DNA from: Salinivibrio sp. ES.052 | GTDB taxonomy: Bacteria; Pseudomonadota; Gammaproteobacteria; Enterobacterales; Vibrionaceae | Assembly (NCBI RefSeq): GCF_900141775.1 | Contig: NZ_FSRI01000001.1 | Coordinates: 1,024,251-1,088,250, forward strand | Length of the DNA: 64,000 bases | Direction: 5' to 3' | Part shown: one piece after another, positions 47,033 to 56,600 of the stretch | Position numbering within the stretch: position 1 is the stretch's first letter | How the letters are laid out: the number at the start of each line of letters is the position of its first letter | The notes under the pieces: generated by a model | The model's database searches: none | The model's input: the letters and a program-made list of their open reading frames with translations, nothing else | What the model was told of the DNA's origin: nothing | Translations under genes and position numbers: made by a program

Positions 47033-47752
47033 ATGGCTTCAGCCAAACGCATTTTAGTAGTCGATGACGATGTTGAAATTCGTGAGCTTCTCCAAGCTTA
47101 TCTCGCGAAAGCCGGTTATGATGTGGTAACCGCGCAAAATGGCCATGAAATGCAATCCAAGCTGGCCGTCCAATATCCCGATTTAATCCTTTTAGACGTC
47201 ATGTTGCCTGGTGACGATGGGTTTACCTTATGCAAACGGATTCGTAAAGACTCAAGCGTGCCCATCATTATGCTTACTGCGGTGTCAGATGAGACCGACC
47301 AAATTGTTGGCCTTGAACTTGGCGCTGATGATTATATAGCCAAACCCTTTAGCCCACGCCAACTGATCGCTCGGATTCGCGCACTGTTACGTCGCACCCA
47401 ACAATTACAGGAAACCACTCTGTCACGCCCCAAAGCCATTCGCTTTGGTCAGTGGCGTCTTGAGCCAGCCACACAGCAGCTACACCATGTGGTAACAGGG
47501 ATGGAAATCGAACTGTCTGCATCAGATTACGCGCTCCTCATTCTCTTTATCGACCACCCACATCAGCTGCTCGATCGCAATGCGATTAGCCAAGCGACAC
47601 GCGGTCGTGACGCGCAGGCACAAGAGCGTGGCATTGATGTCCAAGTTAGCCGCCTACGCCAGCGTTTGCGTGATACGGGTAAAGCCAATTTAATCAAGAC
47701 GGTTCGTGGGGCTGGCTACATGTTTGTTTCCGAGATCCAATATGAATCATGA
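47033..47752 (+). CDS. OmpR-family response regulator
   Basis: A 239-residue DNA-binding regulator. The receiver domain (about 5-120) has the acidic pocket DDD at 11-13, the phosphorylated Asp55 in LILLDVMLPG and Lys104 in DYIAKPF. A winged-helix OmpR/PhoB domain follows (about 140-235; SDYALLILFIDHPHQLLDRNAIS and VDVQVSRLRQRL-like ending with GAGYMF). It precedes and overlaps the sensor kinase gene by 11 bases. In Pseudomonas a related pair (GltR/GtrS) controls glucose uptake; a similar role here is only inference. Confidence 0.93.
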   Translation: MASAKRILVVDDDVEIRELLQAYLAKAGYDVVTAQNGHEMQSKLAVQYPDLILLDVMLPGDDGFTLCKRIRKDSSVPIIMLTAVSDETDQIVGLELGADDYIAKPFSPRQLIARIRALLRRTQQLQETTLSRPKAIRFGQWRLEPATQQLHHVVTGMEIELSASDYALLILFIDHPHQLLDRNAISQATRGRDAQAQERGIDVQVSRLRQRLRDTGKANLIKTVRGAGYMFVSEIQYES

Positions 47753-49190
47753 ATGGCTGGAAAAACTGATCCCTCGCTCGTTGCTATCACGCACCTTACT
47801 GCTCACTTTGTTGTCAGTGGTCTTAGCGCAAGGTATCGCCACCTCGATTTGGTATACCCAATCTAAGCGTACCCAGCTTGCCGGGCTAGAATCGGCATCC
47901 GCAAGCTTGGCCAACATGTTTGCGTCAACCACCACCTTCTTTCAATCCTTGCCCGTTGCTTATCGCCATGTTGCGCTTAACCAATTACGTAACATGGGCG
48001 GGACACGGTTTTTTGTCTCTTTCAACAAAGAAAAAATCCAAATCACGTCCATTGAAGACACGCAGGCAAAAAAGGTAGCGACGAGCACGGTATCACGCAT
48101 CCTTCACGAGCAGCTTCCTTCGCTCAATACCATTGATGTCGACTTTTCTCGCCCTGAAACCTTGCGAGTGCTCAATAATGATATTCTGCTGCAAGACTTA
48201 CCCAAATCCTGGGCGCACCACACCTTGAGCTTAGAGCCATTAAACCCACCGATTTTGGTGGTTCAGATGGAGCTACAAACAGATGAGTGGGTGTATATCG
48301 CTGCACTACTCCCCGCCCCCTATGTGACCCTAGACGACACTCTGATTACCGCGGATCAGGTCGTATTTATCGTGGTGATCACCGCACTATTGCTATTTTT
48401 TACTTATACCTTGATTCGCCAACAAGCCAGACCCTTGAAGCGATTAGCCAAGGCCGCTAATTTATTCAGTACCGATATTGAGCAGCCCCCGCTAAAAGAA
48501 GAAGGAGCGGCTGAAATTGCGATTGTCACCCGTGCGTTTAATCGGATGCAGCGCCGGTTGCAACGCCACTTGCGTGAGCGCGAAACCTTGTTCCGCTCCA
48601 TGTCGCATGATTTAAAAACACCCATCACCCGTTTGCGTCTACGTGCCGAACTGATTGATGACGAGATACAAACATCAAAACTCAATAAAGATTTGGACGA
48701 TCTTGAGATGATGGTAAAAGGGGCCGTCCAGACCGTCCGTGATACCGATATTCACGAAAACATGGCAGCCATTGACGTGATTGATTTCTTGGCGATGATT
48801 GTCGAGCCCCATAACCAAAACCGTATCCGTGTCGGCATTGAGAGTGATGCCGTGCCACCCTTTACCTGTAAGCCACTCGCGTTCAAACGCTGTTTATCCA
48901 ATTTAATTGATAATGGCGTCAAGTACGGCGACAAGGTGACCATTTATGTGATGGATGCGAAACACACATTGGATATCACTTTGATTGACGAAGGCCCTGG
49001 CATCCCTGAAGAAGAGCTAGACTCGGTGTTTGACCCTTATGTGCGCTTACATGATGACAACGAAGGCTCAGGTCTAGGCCTTGGGATTGCGCGTGATATC
49101 ATCCACGCGCATGGCGGGGACATGGTGCTCAGCAATCGTAGTGAAGGCGGCTTACAAGTCGATATCAGTTTTCCGCGGGTAGAAGAATAA
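47742..49190 (+). CDS. Sensor histidine kinase
   Basis: A 482-residue inner membrane kinase. Membrane spans at about 15-37 and 206-226 enclose a periplasmic domain of about 165 residues. HAMP (about 226-280) is followed by the phosphorylated His289 in FRSMSHDLKTPITRLRLR, the N box LSNLIDNGVKYG, and G boxes DEGPGIPEEELDSVFDPYVR and GSGLGLGIA. The ATG at 47742 overlaps the regulator gene; an in-frame start at 47706 is rejected. The stop TAA overlaps the ATG of the binding protein gene by one base. Confidence 0.94.
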   Translation: MNHEWLEKLIPRSLLSRTLLLTLLSVVLAQGIATSIWYTQSKRTQLAGLESASASLANMFASTTTFFQSLPVAYRHVALNQLRNMGGTRFFVSFNKEKIQITSIEDTQAKKVATSTVSRILHEQLPSLNTIDVDFSRPETLRVLNNDILLQDLPKSWAHHTLSLEPLNPPILVVQMELQTDEWVYIAALLPAPYVTLDDTLITADQVVFIVVITALLLFFTYTLIRQQARPLKRLAKAANLFSTDIEQPPLKEEGAAEIAIVTRAFNRMQRRLQRHLRERETLFRSMSHDLKTPITRLRLRAELIDDEIQTSKLNKDLDDLEMMVKGAVQTVRDTDIHENMAAIDVIDFLAMIVEPHNQNRIRVGIESDAVPPFTCKPLAFKRCLSNLIDNGVKYGDKVTIYVMDAKHTLDITLIDEGPGIPEEELDSVFDPYVRLHDDNEGSGLGLGIARDIIHAHGGDMVLSNRSEGGLQVDISFPRVEE

Positions 49191-50455
49191 TGGCATCCTT
49201 AAATAAACGTGTCTCTCAATGGATCATCGGCGGCGTGCTTGCAACTTACAGCCTTGCAGTGTCCGCGAGTGATGTTGAAGTCTTGCACTGGTGGACATCG
49301 GCGGGCGAAGCCAAAGCCGCTTCTGTCTTGCGTGAAGGCATCGAGCAACAAGGCCACCAATGGCAAGACTTCGCGGTCGGTGGCCGCGCCGGGATCAGCG
49401 CGATGAACACTCTGAGGATCCGTGCCATTAGTGGCAACCCGCCCCTTGCCGCTCAAATCAAAGGGCCAGAGATCACCGAATGGGCGCGTTTAGGCTTTTT
49501 ACGCAACCTCAATGAGATTGCTGAAGCAGAACACTGGGAAGAAAAAATCCCCGCCCCACTGCGTGATGTTATGCAATACCAAGGCAACTATGTAGCCGCG
49601 CCCATTAATATTCACCGGGTGAACTGGTTATGGGTCAACTTACGCGCGTTTGAAGCGGCTAATGCCGACATCCCTACAGACTTTGATAGCTTTTTTTCTG
49701 CCGCCGACAAGCTGCAACAAGCAGGGTTTATCCCGATCGCGCTGGGTGGTGAGCCATGGCAAGTGGCAACGCTTTTCGACAGTCTGGCGCTATCAGTGTT
49801 AGGGCCGCAAGATTATCAACGTGCCTTTTTAGACTTTGATCGAAAAGCCCTGCTCAGTGACGATGTGGTTAAAGCTTTTACCCTATTAGCAAAGATGCGC
49901 CAATACGTCGATGATACAGGCCAAGGGCGTAACTGGAGTGATACCACTCGCCTACTCATTGATAACCAAGCGGGTATGCAAGTGATGGGTGATTGGGCCA
50001 AAGGGGAGTTTTTCGCTGCTGATCAGCAAGAAGGCAAAGCCTTTACCTGTGTCGCTTTCCCGGGAACGAAAAAAGCCTTTAGTTACAATGTCGACAGCTT
50101 TGTATTTTTCAAGCCCAATAGCCAAAGCGAGCGACAAAGCCAAACAGATATGGCGTCGTATCTACTTACTCCACAGTTCCAGCGTGACTTTAACCGTTAC
50201 AAAGGCTCGTTGCCTATCCGGTTTGATGTGCCGCTCCCCAAGGGGGATCGTTGTGCACAGCAATCACGTGACGCGTTTATTTATGCGCAAGAGAACGACA
50301 CCTTAAGTCCCAGCATGTCGCACGGTCTTTCCACTACACGTTATGTACAAAGCGCGGTGTTCGATGTGATTAATGAGTTTTTCTACAAGCCAGAGCAAAC
50401 ACCGCGTGAAGCCACCGAGGCACTGTATCGCGCTATTTTATCCGCGCAAGCCTGA
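49190..50455 (+). CDS. Sugar ABC-type substrate-binding protein (orphan)
   Basis: A 421-residue exported protein with a signal peptide (about 1-26, ending AVSAS). The remainder is a type I sugar-binding fold, with VEVLHWWTSAGEAKAASVLREGI and NPPLAAQIKGPEITEWARLGFLRNL as in glucose/mannose-binding GtsA relatives. Its start overlaps the kinase stop (TAATG). No permease or ATPase gene is in the operon, so the protein may serve as a co-sensor for the kinase, or work with a transporter encoded elsewhere. Confidence 0.9.
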   Translation: MASLNKRVSQWIIGGVLATYSLAVSASDVEVLHWWTSAGEAKAASVLREGIEQQGHQWQDFAVGGRAGISAMNTLRIRAISGNPPLAAQIKGPEITEWARLGFLRNLNEIAEAEHWEEKIPAPLRDVMQYQGNYVAAPINIHRVNWLWVNLRAFEAANADIPTDFDSFFSAADKLQQAGFIPIALGGEPWQVATLFDSLALSVLGPQDYQRAFLDFDRKALLSDDVVKAFTLLAKMRQYVDDTGQGRNWSDTTRLLIDNQAGMQVMGDWAKGEFFAADQQEGKAFTCVAFPGTKKAFSYNVDSFVFFKPNSQSERQSQTDMASYLLTPQFQRDFNRYKGSLPIRFDVPLPKGDRCAQQSRDAFIYAQENDTLSPSMSHGLSTTRYVQSAVFDVINEFFYKPEQTPREATEALYRAILSAQA

Positions 50456-50540
50456 TTATCACTACGCACAAATTATCACCACGAAGAAGAGGCAATCTAT
50501 CCTGTCAGTGATCTGCCTCTTCTTCGTGGCGGGGATCACG

Positions 50541-51305
50541 CTAGTCACAAGGGATAAAAGCGATATCTGGCGGCAGCGTCAAATAGTTGCTCAATACATC
50601 GTTAGTGAACACATAGTCAAACTGACTTAACCTCGTCACTTTCACTGGCGCACTGCGCTGCCACTTTGACCCATCTGCCACCAGCCAACGTGCGCTGGCC
50701 GCATTAAGCATGGTGTCACTAACATCCGCTTCATCGGGTGAAAACTCACACACCCACCCCTCTTCATTGACTGCCGCACAACCGATAATGGCGATATCAG
50801 GTTGGAAACGGGAAAGGAACTGGAGTACCGAGTGTCCAACCATATCTTGATCATTAGCGCGCAACTTCCCACCAGCCAGCCAAATATCAAGATCGGGATT
50901 GGCGCCCAAAATATGCGCGATTTGCACGTTATTGGTGATCACGCGAAGGTGACGTCTTTTTAGCAGCTGTTCCGCAATCGCAGAGACCGTAGTACCAATA
51001 CCAAGCATCACGGTCGCACCATCAGGGATGCGTTCTGCCACAGCGCGTGCAATCGCCGTTTTAACGCCACTGTGTCTTTGCAAGCGACGTTGGTAATCGC
51101 TATTCACCTGCGCAGAGGGCATATTAATACCACCATGGTGACGCCGCGCTAAGCCCAGCGCACAGAGCTGATTAATATCGCGACGAATGGTCTGGGTCGT
51201 CACCGAAAACTGCGTGGCTAAATCATCGGTTTCTAGGTGCTCTATTTTCGCTAATTGCGCCAATATTTCCCGTTGACGCCAATTTAACTCCGCCTCTTGT
51301 GGCAC
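50541..51305 (-). CDS. DeoR-family regulator (GlpR-like)
   Basis: A 254-residue regulator. The helix-turn-helix (about 8-62) contains DDLATQFSVTTQTIRRDINQL and RRHHGG. The effector domain has IGTTVSAIAEQL and VITNN. DeoR proteins bind sugar phosphates; the GlpR branch binds glycerol-3-phosphate, which fits the ugp genes next door. The start is GTG at 51305 with AAGGAG five bases upstream. It is downstream of ugpQ on the same strand, 66 bases away. Direct GTTCA repeats before ugpB could be its binding sites. Confidence 0.88.
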   Translation of the reverse strand: MPQEAELNWRQREILAQLAKIEHLETDDLATQFSVTTQTIRRDINQLCALGLARRHHGGINMPSAQVNSDYQRRLQRHSGVKTAIARAVAERIPDGATVMLGIGTTVSAIAEQLLKRRHLRVITNNVQIAHILGANPDLDIWLAGGKLRANDQDMVGHSVLQFLSRFQPDIAIIGCAAVNEEGWVCEFSPDEADVSDTMLNAASARWLVADGSKWQRSAPVKVTRLSQFDYVFTNDVLSNYLTLPPDIAFIPCD

Positions 51306-51371
51306 GCACGCTCCTTTTTGTATCCGGTTATCAGTCGTTGGCTCGCTAACCCTCCGATGGCATCAGCTTCG

Positions 51372-52103
51372 TTATTGGTTTGCCAAATATTTGCCAGGAT
51401 CGTCAGTGATCATCATATCGACGCCCCACGCCCACAAGGCCTCCACCTCCGTAGGTTCGTTAGGGGTATAACATTTCAACGCTAACCCTGACGCTTTTAC
51501 CGCTTTTGCTTTCTCTCGGGTTAGATAGCGATAGTTACAGTGAATGCTAAACGTGGCTAAGTCCCGAAACTCATGCCAATTACCGGGGATCACATCCCAT
51601 AAAATGGCCCTGGCTAATTCAGGCATTTCATCACGAACAACGGCAAGCGCCTCAAGCGAAAAAGACGAGATCAATACGTTGTCCACGCTGATGGGACTTG
51701 CCGATAAACAGGTAAATATCGCGCGACACAAGGCGGGAATATCGCTATCCGGGTAGGTTTTGATCTCGAGGTTGATATGAAGCGCATCACGGTGCGCTTG
51801 GTCTAACACCGCCGCAAGCGTTGGCACGGTTTCGTGACCAAACGTCGGAGAAAAGTGTCCACCGGCATCAAGTTGTTGCAAGTCTACCAAGGGAATGTCT
51901 TTCAGCGCCCCCACCCCATTGGTACAGCGCAATAAGTTGTGGTCATGAAACACCACGGGAATACCGTCTTGGGTGAGTTGCACATCGACCTCGACCCAGC
52001 TTAACCCCATCTCTCGCACCAGTGAAATAGATGTCAGTGTATTCTCTGGGGCATGGGCGGCAACCCCTCGATGGCCGCATAATTGCTGTGGCGAGATTTT
52101 CAT
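51372..52103 (-). CDS. ugpQ: Glycerophosphodiester phosphodiesterase
   Basis: A 243-residue cytoplasmic GDPD that splits glycerophosphodiesters to glycerol-3-phosphate and an alcohol. Catalytic HRG is in LCGHRGVAAHAPENT (about 8-22), with WVEVDVQLTQDGIPVVFHDHNLLR (about 37-60) providing the metal-binding EVD and the second histidine. No signal peptide is seen. The ATG at 52103 matches UgpQ N-termini; a TTG at 52124 is also in frame. It is divergent from ugpB, sharing the 278-base regulatory region. Confidence 0.92.
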   Translation of the reverse strand: MKISPQQLCGHRGVAAHAPENTLTSISLVREMGLSWVEVDVQLTQDGIPVVFHDHNLLRCTNGVGALKDIPLVDLQQLDAGGHFSPTFGHETVPTLAAVLDQAHRDALHINLEIKTYPDSDIPALCRAIFTCLSASPISVDNVLISSFSLEALAVVRDEMPELARAILWDVIPGNWHEFRDLATFSIHCNYRYLTREKAKAVKASGLALKCYTPNEPTEVEALWAWGVDMMITDDPGKYLANQ

Positions 52104-52303
52104 TTGAACCGTCTCATTTCTCAAGTAATAAAGGTATTTTAGGACAGAGTTTACGCCATTGTCTCGCTTAAAGATGACAAACGCTTTACGAATAAATCAT
52201 TACGATTACAGTGATTTCATCATAAAAACACGCTCGCATTAACAATTTTTTCACACGTCATGAGACCGCGGTCAAAAGTCATACAATTGTCATCTCCCTT
52301 TTC

Positions 52304-52353
52304 GTTCAGGTTCATATTATGTTCATTTTTGTTCATTAAGTTGCCGGATGAAC
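52304..52353. promoter_or_regulatory. GTTCA repeat array before ugpB
   Basis: GTTCA occurs at 52304, 52310, 52321 and 52331, and its complement TGAAC at 52349. Spacings of 11 and 10 bases put three copies on one face of the helix. GTTC/GAAC half-sites resemble those of GlpR. The array ends about 30 bases before the ugpB start. Confidence 0.6.
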
Positions 52354-52381
52354 ATTACCCAATCCTCAAAAGGAGTGACGC

Positions 52382-53686
52382 ATGAAAACCCAACGCTTAA
52401 CCGCGCTTTCTTCGGCCTTGCTGTTGGCCTCATTTTCTGCCAACGCGACAACCGAAATTGAATGGTGGCACGCAATGGGCGGAAACCTCGGTGAAAAAGT
52501 GAATGAAATTGCTGAGAAGTTCAATGCCAGTCAGGACGACTATTCCGTTAAACCCGTCTACAAAGGTAATTACACCGAAACCATGACAGGGGCTGTCTCA
52601 GCATTCCGCGCCAACAAGCAGCCTCATATCGTTCAAGTATTTGAAGTAGGCACTGCCACCATGATGTCAGCAAAAGGTGCGGTATACCCCGTTTATGAGC
52701 TGATGGAAAACGCCAACGTCCCGTTCGACCAATCTGACTACCTCTCTTCTGTCACCGGTTATTATTCCGACGAAGACGGAAATATGTTGTCGATGCCCTT
52801 TAATAGCTCAACGCCTGTGCTGTATTACAACAAAGACTTGTTTGCGAAAGCCGGTGTTACCCCCCCCAACACCTGGGAAGAGGTTGAGCAAGTATCTGAG
52901 AAGCTCCTAGCTAATGGCACACAGTGCGGCTTCACTACAGGTTGGCAATCTTGGGTACAAATCGAAAACCTCGGCGCCCGTCACAATGCACCTATCGCCA
53001 CCAACGACAATGGCTTTGGTAGTGTCGATAACAAAATGCTAATTAACCAATCTCCCTTTGTGGATCACATTGCCAAAATGGCGGATTGGCAACAGGCTGG
53101 CATTTTTGAATACGGTGGCCGGCGCTCTGACAGTGCCCCACTTTTTTATAGTGGCGAGTGTGCCATGTATATGAACTCTTCGGCTTCTTACGCGGGTGTG
53201 CGCGAGAGCGTGAAAGATTTCGAGTTTGGCGTTGCCAAGCTGCCTTACTGGGACAAAGCCGTTGAGCAGCCAAGAAACACCATCATTGGCGGCGCAACAC
53301 TGTGGGTACTGCAAGGCCACGAGTCAGAAGAGTACAAAGGGGTCGCGAAGTTCTTTTCATTCTTGTCTAAACCCGACATCCAAGCTGACTGGCACCAATT
53401 TACCGGTTACCTACCTATCACCCACGACGCTTATGCGCTGAGCAAGGAGCAAGGCTTTTATGCTAAGAATCCTGGTACAGACGTCGCGATTAAGCAGATG
53501 ACGGAAGTCGAGCCAACCCCTGCCTCTAAAGGGATCCGCTTAGGCAATTTCGTCCAGATCCGTGATGTGATTAACGAAGAGCTTGAGACCGTATGGTCAG
53601 GGGATAAGTCAGCACAAGAAGCGCTGGATGAAGCCGTAGATCGCGCCAACGGATTGTTGTCTAAGTTCGCCAAAGCGAACCAATAA
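52382..53686 (+). CDS. ugpB: sn-glycerol-3-phosphate-binding protein
   Basis: A 434-residue periplasmic protein with a signal peptide (about 1-22, ending SANA). The mature part starts [25 protein letters not shown] and contains [36 protein letters not shown], as in UgpB. It binds glycerol-3-phosphate and glycerophosphodiesters for the Ugp ABC importer. AAAAGGAGTG precedes the ATG. It is the first gene of ugpBAEC plus a HAD gene. Confidence 0.96.
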   Translation: MKTQRLTALSSALLLASFSANATTEIEWWHAMGGNLGEKVNEIAEKFNASQDDYSVKPVYKGNYTETMTGAVSAFRANKQPHIVQVFEVGTATMMSAKGAVYPVYELMENANVPFDQSDYLSSVTGYYSDEDGNMLSMPFNSSTPVLYYNKDLFAKAGVTPPNTWEEVEQVSEKLLANGTQCGFTTGWQSWVQIENLGARHNAPIATNDNGFGSVDNKMLINQSPFVDHIAKMADWQQAGIFEYGGRRSDSAPLFYSGECAMYMNSSASYAGVRESVKDFEFGVAKLPYWDKAVEQPRNTIIGGATLWVLQGHESEEYKGVAKFFSFLSKPDIQADWHQFTGYLPITHDAYALSKEQGFYAKNPGTDVAIKQMTEVEPTPASKGIRLGNFVQIRDVINEELETVWSGDKSAQEALDEAVDRANGLLSKFAKANQ

Positions 53687-53747
53687 GATATCGAGTTGTA
53701 TCACGGAGCGGTGCATAGACTGCCCGCTCCATGTATTGAGAAAGTCT

Positions 53748-54629
53748 ATGTCTAATAAACCCACATTTAATCATTGTGCGTTTCCCATTTTATTACTCGC
53801 GCCTCAGCTGCTTATCACGTTTGTCTTTTTTATTTGGCCGGCAGCTCAGGCAGTGTGGCAATCAACACTACTCGAAGATCCTTTCGGCTTAAGTACCGAG
53901 TTCGTCGGTGCCGAAAACTTTATAGAGCTATTGGGAGACACAAGTTATTACAGCGCCTTTTTTACCACGTTATTTTTTAGTTTTTCTGTCGCAGGTATCG
54001 CGCTGATATCAGCATTAGTGCTTGCCGTTATGGCCGATAGAGTGATCAAAGGAGCCACGGGTTACAAAACCTTACTGGTTTGGCCCTACGCCGTTGCACC
54101 AGCGGTTGCCGGGGTACTCTGGTTGTTTATGTTTAACCCAACCGTGGGAGTGTTAGCCCACGCGTTAACCGCCATAGGGATAAATTGGAACCCTTTCATT
54201 CATTCTGGAGATGCCATGACAATGGTGATTATTGCCGCCACATGGAAACAGGTTAGCTATAACTTTTTATTCTTTTTAGCTGGTTTGCAGTCAATCCCAC
54301 GCTCGCTCATTGAAGCCGCCGCGATTGATGGTGCAGGTCCAGGGAAACGGTTTTTTACTATTATATTCCCTCTCCTTTCGCCAACATCATTCTTCCTTTT
54401 GGTTGTCAATCTGGTTTATGCCTTTTTCGAAACTTTCGGCGTTATTCATGCCATGACACAAGGTGGCCCAGGTCAATCGACGACCACGTTAGTTTATAAA
54501 GTCTACGCTGATGGGTTTGTGGGACTCAACTTGGGCTCTTCTGCAGCGCAGTCTGTGGTGTTAATGATCTTGGTGGGGGCCCTCACCGTGATCCAGTTTA
54601 AATATGTTGAAAAGAAGGTGGCCTACTAA
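53748..54629 (+). CDS. ugpA: Ugp permease subunit UgpA
   Basis: A 293-residue inner membrane permease with six spans. The cytoplasmic EAA loop, [25 protein letters not shown] (about 191-215), contacts the ATPase. I chose the ATG at 53748; a TTG at 53736 would add four residues. The stop overlaps the ugpE ATG by one base. With UgpE it forms the membrane channel for glycerol-3-phosphate. Confidence 0.95.
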   Translation: MSNKPTFNHCAFPILLLAPQLLITFVFFIWPAAQAVWQSTLLEDPFGLSTEFVGAENFIELLGDTSYYSAFFTTLFFSFSVAGIALISALVLAVMADRVIKGATGYKTLLVWPYAVAPAVAGVLWLFMFNPTVGVLAHALTAIGINWNPFIHSGDAMTMVIIAATWKQVSYNFLFFLAGLQSIPRSLIEAAAIDGAGPGKRFFTIIFPLLSPTSFFLLVVNLVYAFFETFGVIHAMTQGGPGQSTTTLVYKVYADGFVGLNLGSSAAQSVVLMILVGALTVIQFKYVEKKVAY

Positions 54630-55477
54630 TGGTTGAACGTCGCCCTTGGCTTACCGTGTTCTCACATTTGGTGTTAATTCTAGGTGTGGCCTCTGTCGCT
54701 CTCCCCGTGTGGCTCGCACTTACTGCTGCAACCCATGATAGCAGCGCCTTTGTGAGTGGTGTCACCCCATTATGGTTTGGTGACAAGGGATTATCTGTCT
54801 TTGAGGAGGTTTTAACCGAAGGCACATCACGCGAGTTAAACATTTCTGTTGCTGGCATGCTGTGGAATTCATTTCTGATGGCAATGGGGATCTCGATCGG
54901 CAAGCTGTCTATTTCCATTCTATCGGCGTATGCCGTGGTGTACTTCCGTTTCCCGGGTCGGATGTTGGCATTTTGGATCATATTTATGACCCTGATGCTG
55001 CCTGTCGAGGTACGGATCATGCCCACCTTCCAGGTGATTGCCGATCTCAATATGCTTAATTCTATGTCGGGGTTAACCATTCCTCTTATCGCCAGTGCTA
55101 CCGCGACCTTTCTATTCCGCCAGTTTTTTATGACAGTCCCGGGCGAAATGCTGGAAGCAGCACGTATCGATGGCGCCGGCCCGTTCAAATTTTTTAAAGA
55201 TATTCTTTTACCCTTATCGCGAACCAATATCGCCGCACTGTTTGTGATCACGTTTATTTATGGTTGGAACCAGTACCTCTGGCCCATTTTGATCACTACA
55301 GATGATGAGTATTACACCATTGTGATGAGTATCCAGCGCATGCTGTCTGTCGGTGACGGCGAAGTGCAATGGAACCGAGTAATGGCAACGACGCTTATGG
55401 CAATGCTACCACCCGTACTTGTGGTGCTCGGCATGCAGAAACTCTTTGTTAAAGGCTTAGTGGAGACGGAGAAGTAA
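54629..55477 (+). CDS. ugpE: Ugp permease subunit UgpE
   Basis: A 282-residue inner membrane permease with six spans. The EAA loop is LEAARIDGAGPFKFFKDILLPLSR (about 173-196). The N-terminus HLVLILGVASVALPVWLALTAATHDSSAF matches UgpE. It overlaps ugpA by one base and is followed at once by ugpC, so all three import genes are coupled. Confidence 0.95.
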   Translation: MVERRPWLTVFSHLVLILGVASVALPVWLALTAATHDSSAFVSGVTPLWFGDKGLSVFEEVLTEGTSRELNISVAGMLWNSFLMAMGISIGKLSISILSAYAVVYFRFPGRMLAFWIIFMTLMLPVEVRIMPTFQVIADLNMLNSMSGLTIPLIASATATFLFRQFFMTVPGEMLEAARIDGAGPFKFFKDILLPLSRTNIAALFVITFIYGWNQYLWPILITTDDEYYTIVMSIQRMLSVGDGEVQWNRVMATTLMAMLPPVLVVLGMQKLFVKGLVETEK

Positions 55478-56581
55478 ATGGCAACGGTAACCCTCGATCA
55501 AATTCAAAAAACCTACCCCAATGGGTTCAAAGCTATTCATGGTGTCGACTTAGCAGTGAAAGATGGTGAAATGATTGTCTTGGTTGGCCCCAGTGGCTGC
55601 GGTAAGTCAACATTACTACGCATGATTGCCGGCCTTGAAGCCATTTCTAATGGTCACTTAATTATCGAAGATAAACGGGTTAACGAGCTCGAACCAGGAG
55701 AGCGTGACATCGCCATGGTGTTTCAAAACTATGCGCTCTATCCACATATGAGCGTATTCAACAACATGGCTTACGGATTAAGAAACAGAGGGACACCTAA
55801 GTCGGAGATTGAAACGTTAGTCAACGACGTCGCCGCTATGTTGGAACTGGATCATTTGCTCGATAGACGCCCAAATCAACTATCAGGTGGCCAACGCCAA
55901 CGGGTCGCAATGGGCCGTGCGATCGTGCGCCGACCTAAGGTGTTCTTATTCGATGAACCCTTGTCCAACCTCGACGCTAAACTGCGCGTACAGATGCGGC
56001 TGGAAATCAAGAGCCTGCAGCGAAAGCTTAATACCACCGCGGTCTATGTGACGCATGATCAAGTCGAAGCTATGACGCTCGCTGATCGTTTGGTTGTATT
56101 AAACGGAGGGAATGTTGAACAGATTGGCACACCGCTCGAGGTCTATGATGCACCCGCGAGCCTGTTTGTCGCGACCTTTATCGGGTCACCAGCGATGAAT
56201 ATCGTCGAGGGAAGCGTGACCAATAATACTCTTTCTATTGGCAATCATGCGTTAGCTAATTGCGAGATCGACGCCTTTCAGTCTGTGTTGGTTGGGCTTC
56301 GACCTGAGCATTTAAACGTGGTGCCAGCGGATCAAGCAAGCTTTACCTTGTCGGTAACATTAACGGAATCACTAGGGGCCGACTTACTGGCATACGGTCA
56401 TATTGCGGGGACAAGCAACCTCATAACACTGCGCTTAGAGGGACATAGCAAAGTGGCTGAGGGTGATCAGTTGCCTTTAACAATTGAGCCGCATAACCTC
56501 CACGTCTTTGATAGCCAAAATGGTCAGCGGCTTACGTTTGCGATTAAAGCGCTTAATCATCAACGTGCTACCGCCATTTAA
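55478..56581 (+). CDS. ugpC: Ugp ATP-binding subunit UgpC
   Basis: A 367-residue ATPase of the CUT1 (MalK) group. Walker A is GPSGCGKST at 37-45, the signature LSGGQRQR at 135-142, Walker B VFLFDE at 155-160, followed by VTHDQVEAMTLADR. A C-terminal TOBE-type regulatory domain (about 240-367) is present. It energises glycerol-3-phosphate import. The start codon directly follows the ugpE stop. Confidence 0.96.
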   Translation: MATVTLDQIQKTYPNGFKAIHGVDLAVKDGEMIVLVGPSGCGKSTLLRMIAGLEAISNGHLIIEDKRVNELEPGERDIAMVFQNYALYPHMSVFNNMAYGLRNRGTPKSEIETLVNDVAAMLELDHLLDRRPNQLSGGQRQRVAMGRAIVRRPKVFLFDEPLSNLDAKLRVQMRLEIKSLQRKLNTTAVYVTHDQVEAMTLADRLVVLNGGNVEQIGTPLEVYDAPASLFVATFIGSPAMNIVEGSVTNNTLSIGNHALANCEIDAFQSVLVGLRPEHLNVVPADQASFTLSVTLTESLGADLLAYGHIAGTSNLITLRLEGHSKVAEGDQLPLTIEPHNLHVFDSQNGQRLTFAIKALNHQRATAI

Positions 56582-56600
56582 TGCTCAGGAGTGTCACCTA

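Noticed and set aside
54598-55251. 217-codon frame antisense to ugpE
   Set aside because: It lies opposite a strongly supported permease gene, has no ribosome site of note, and matches no family.
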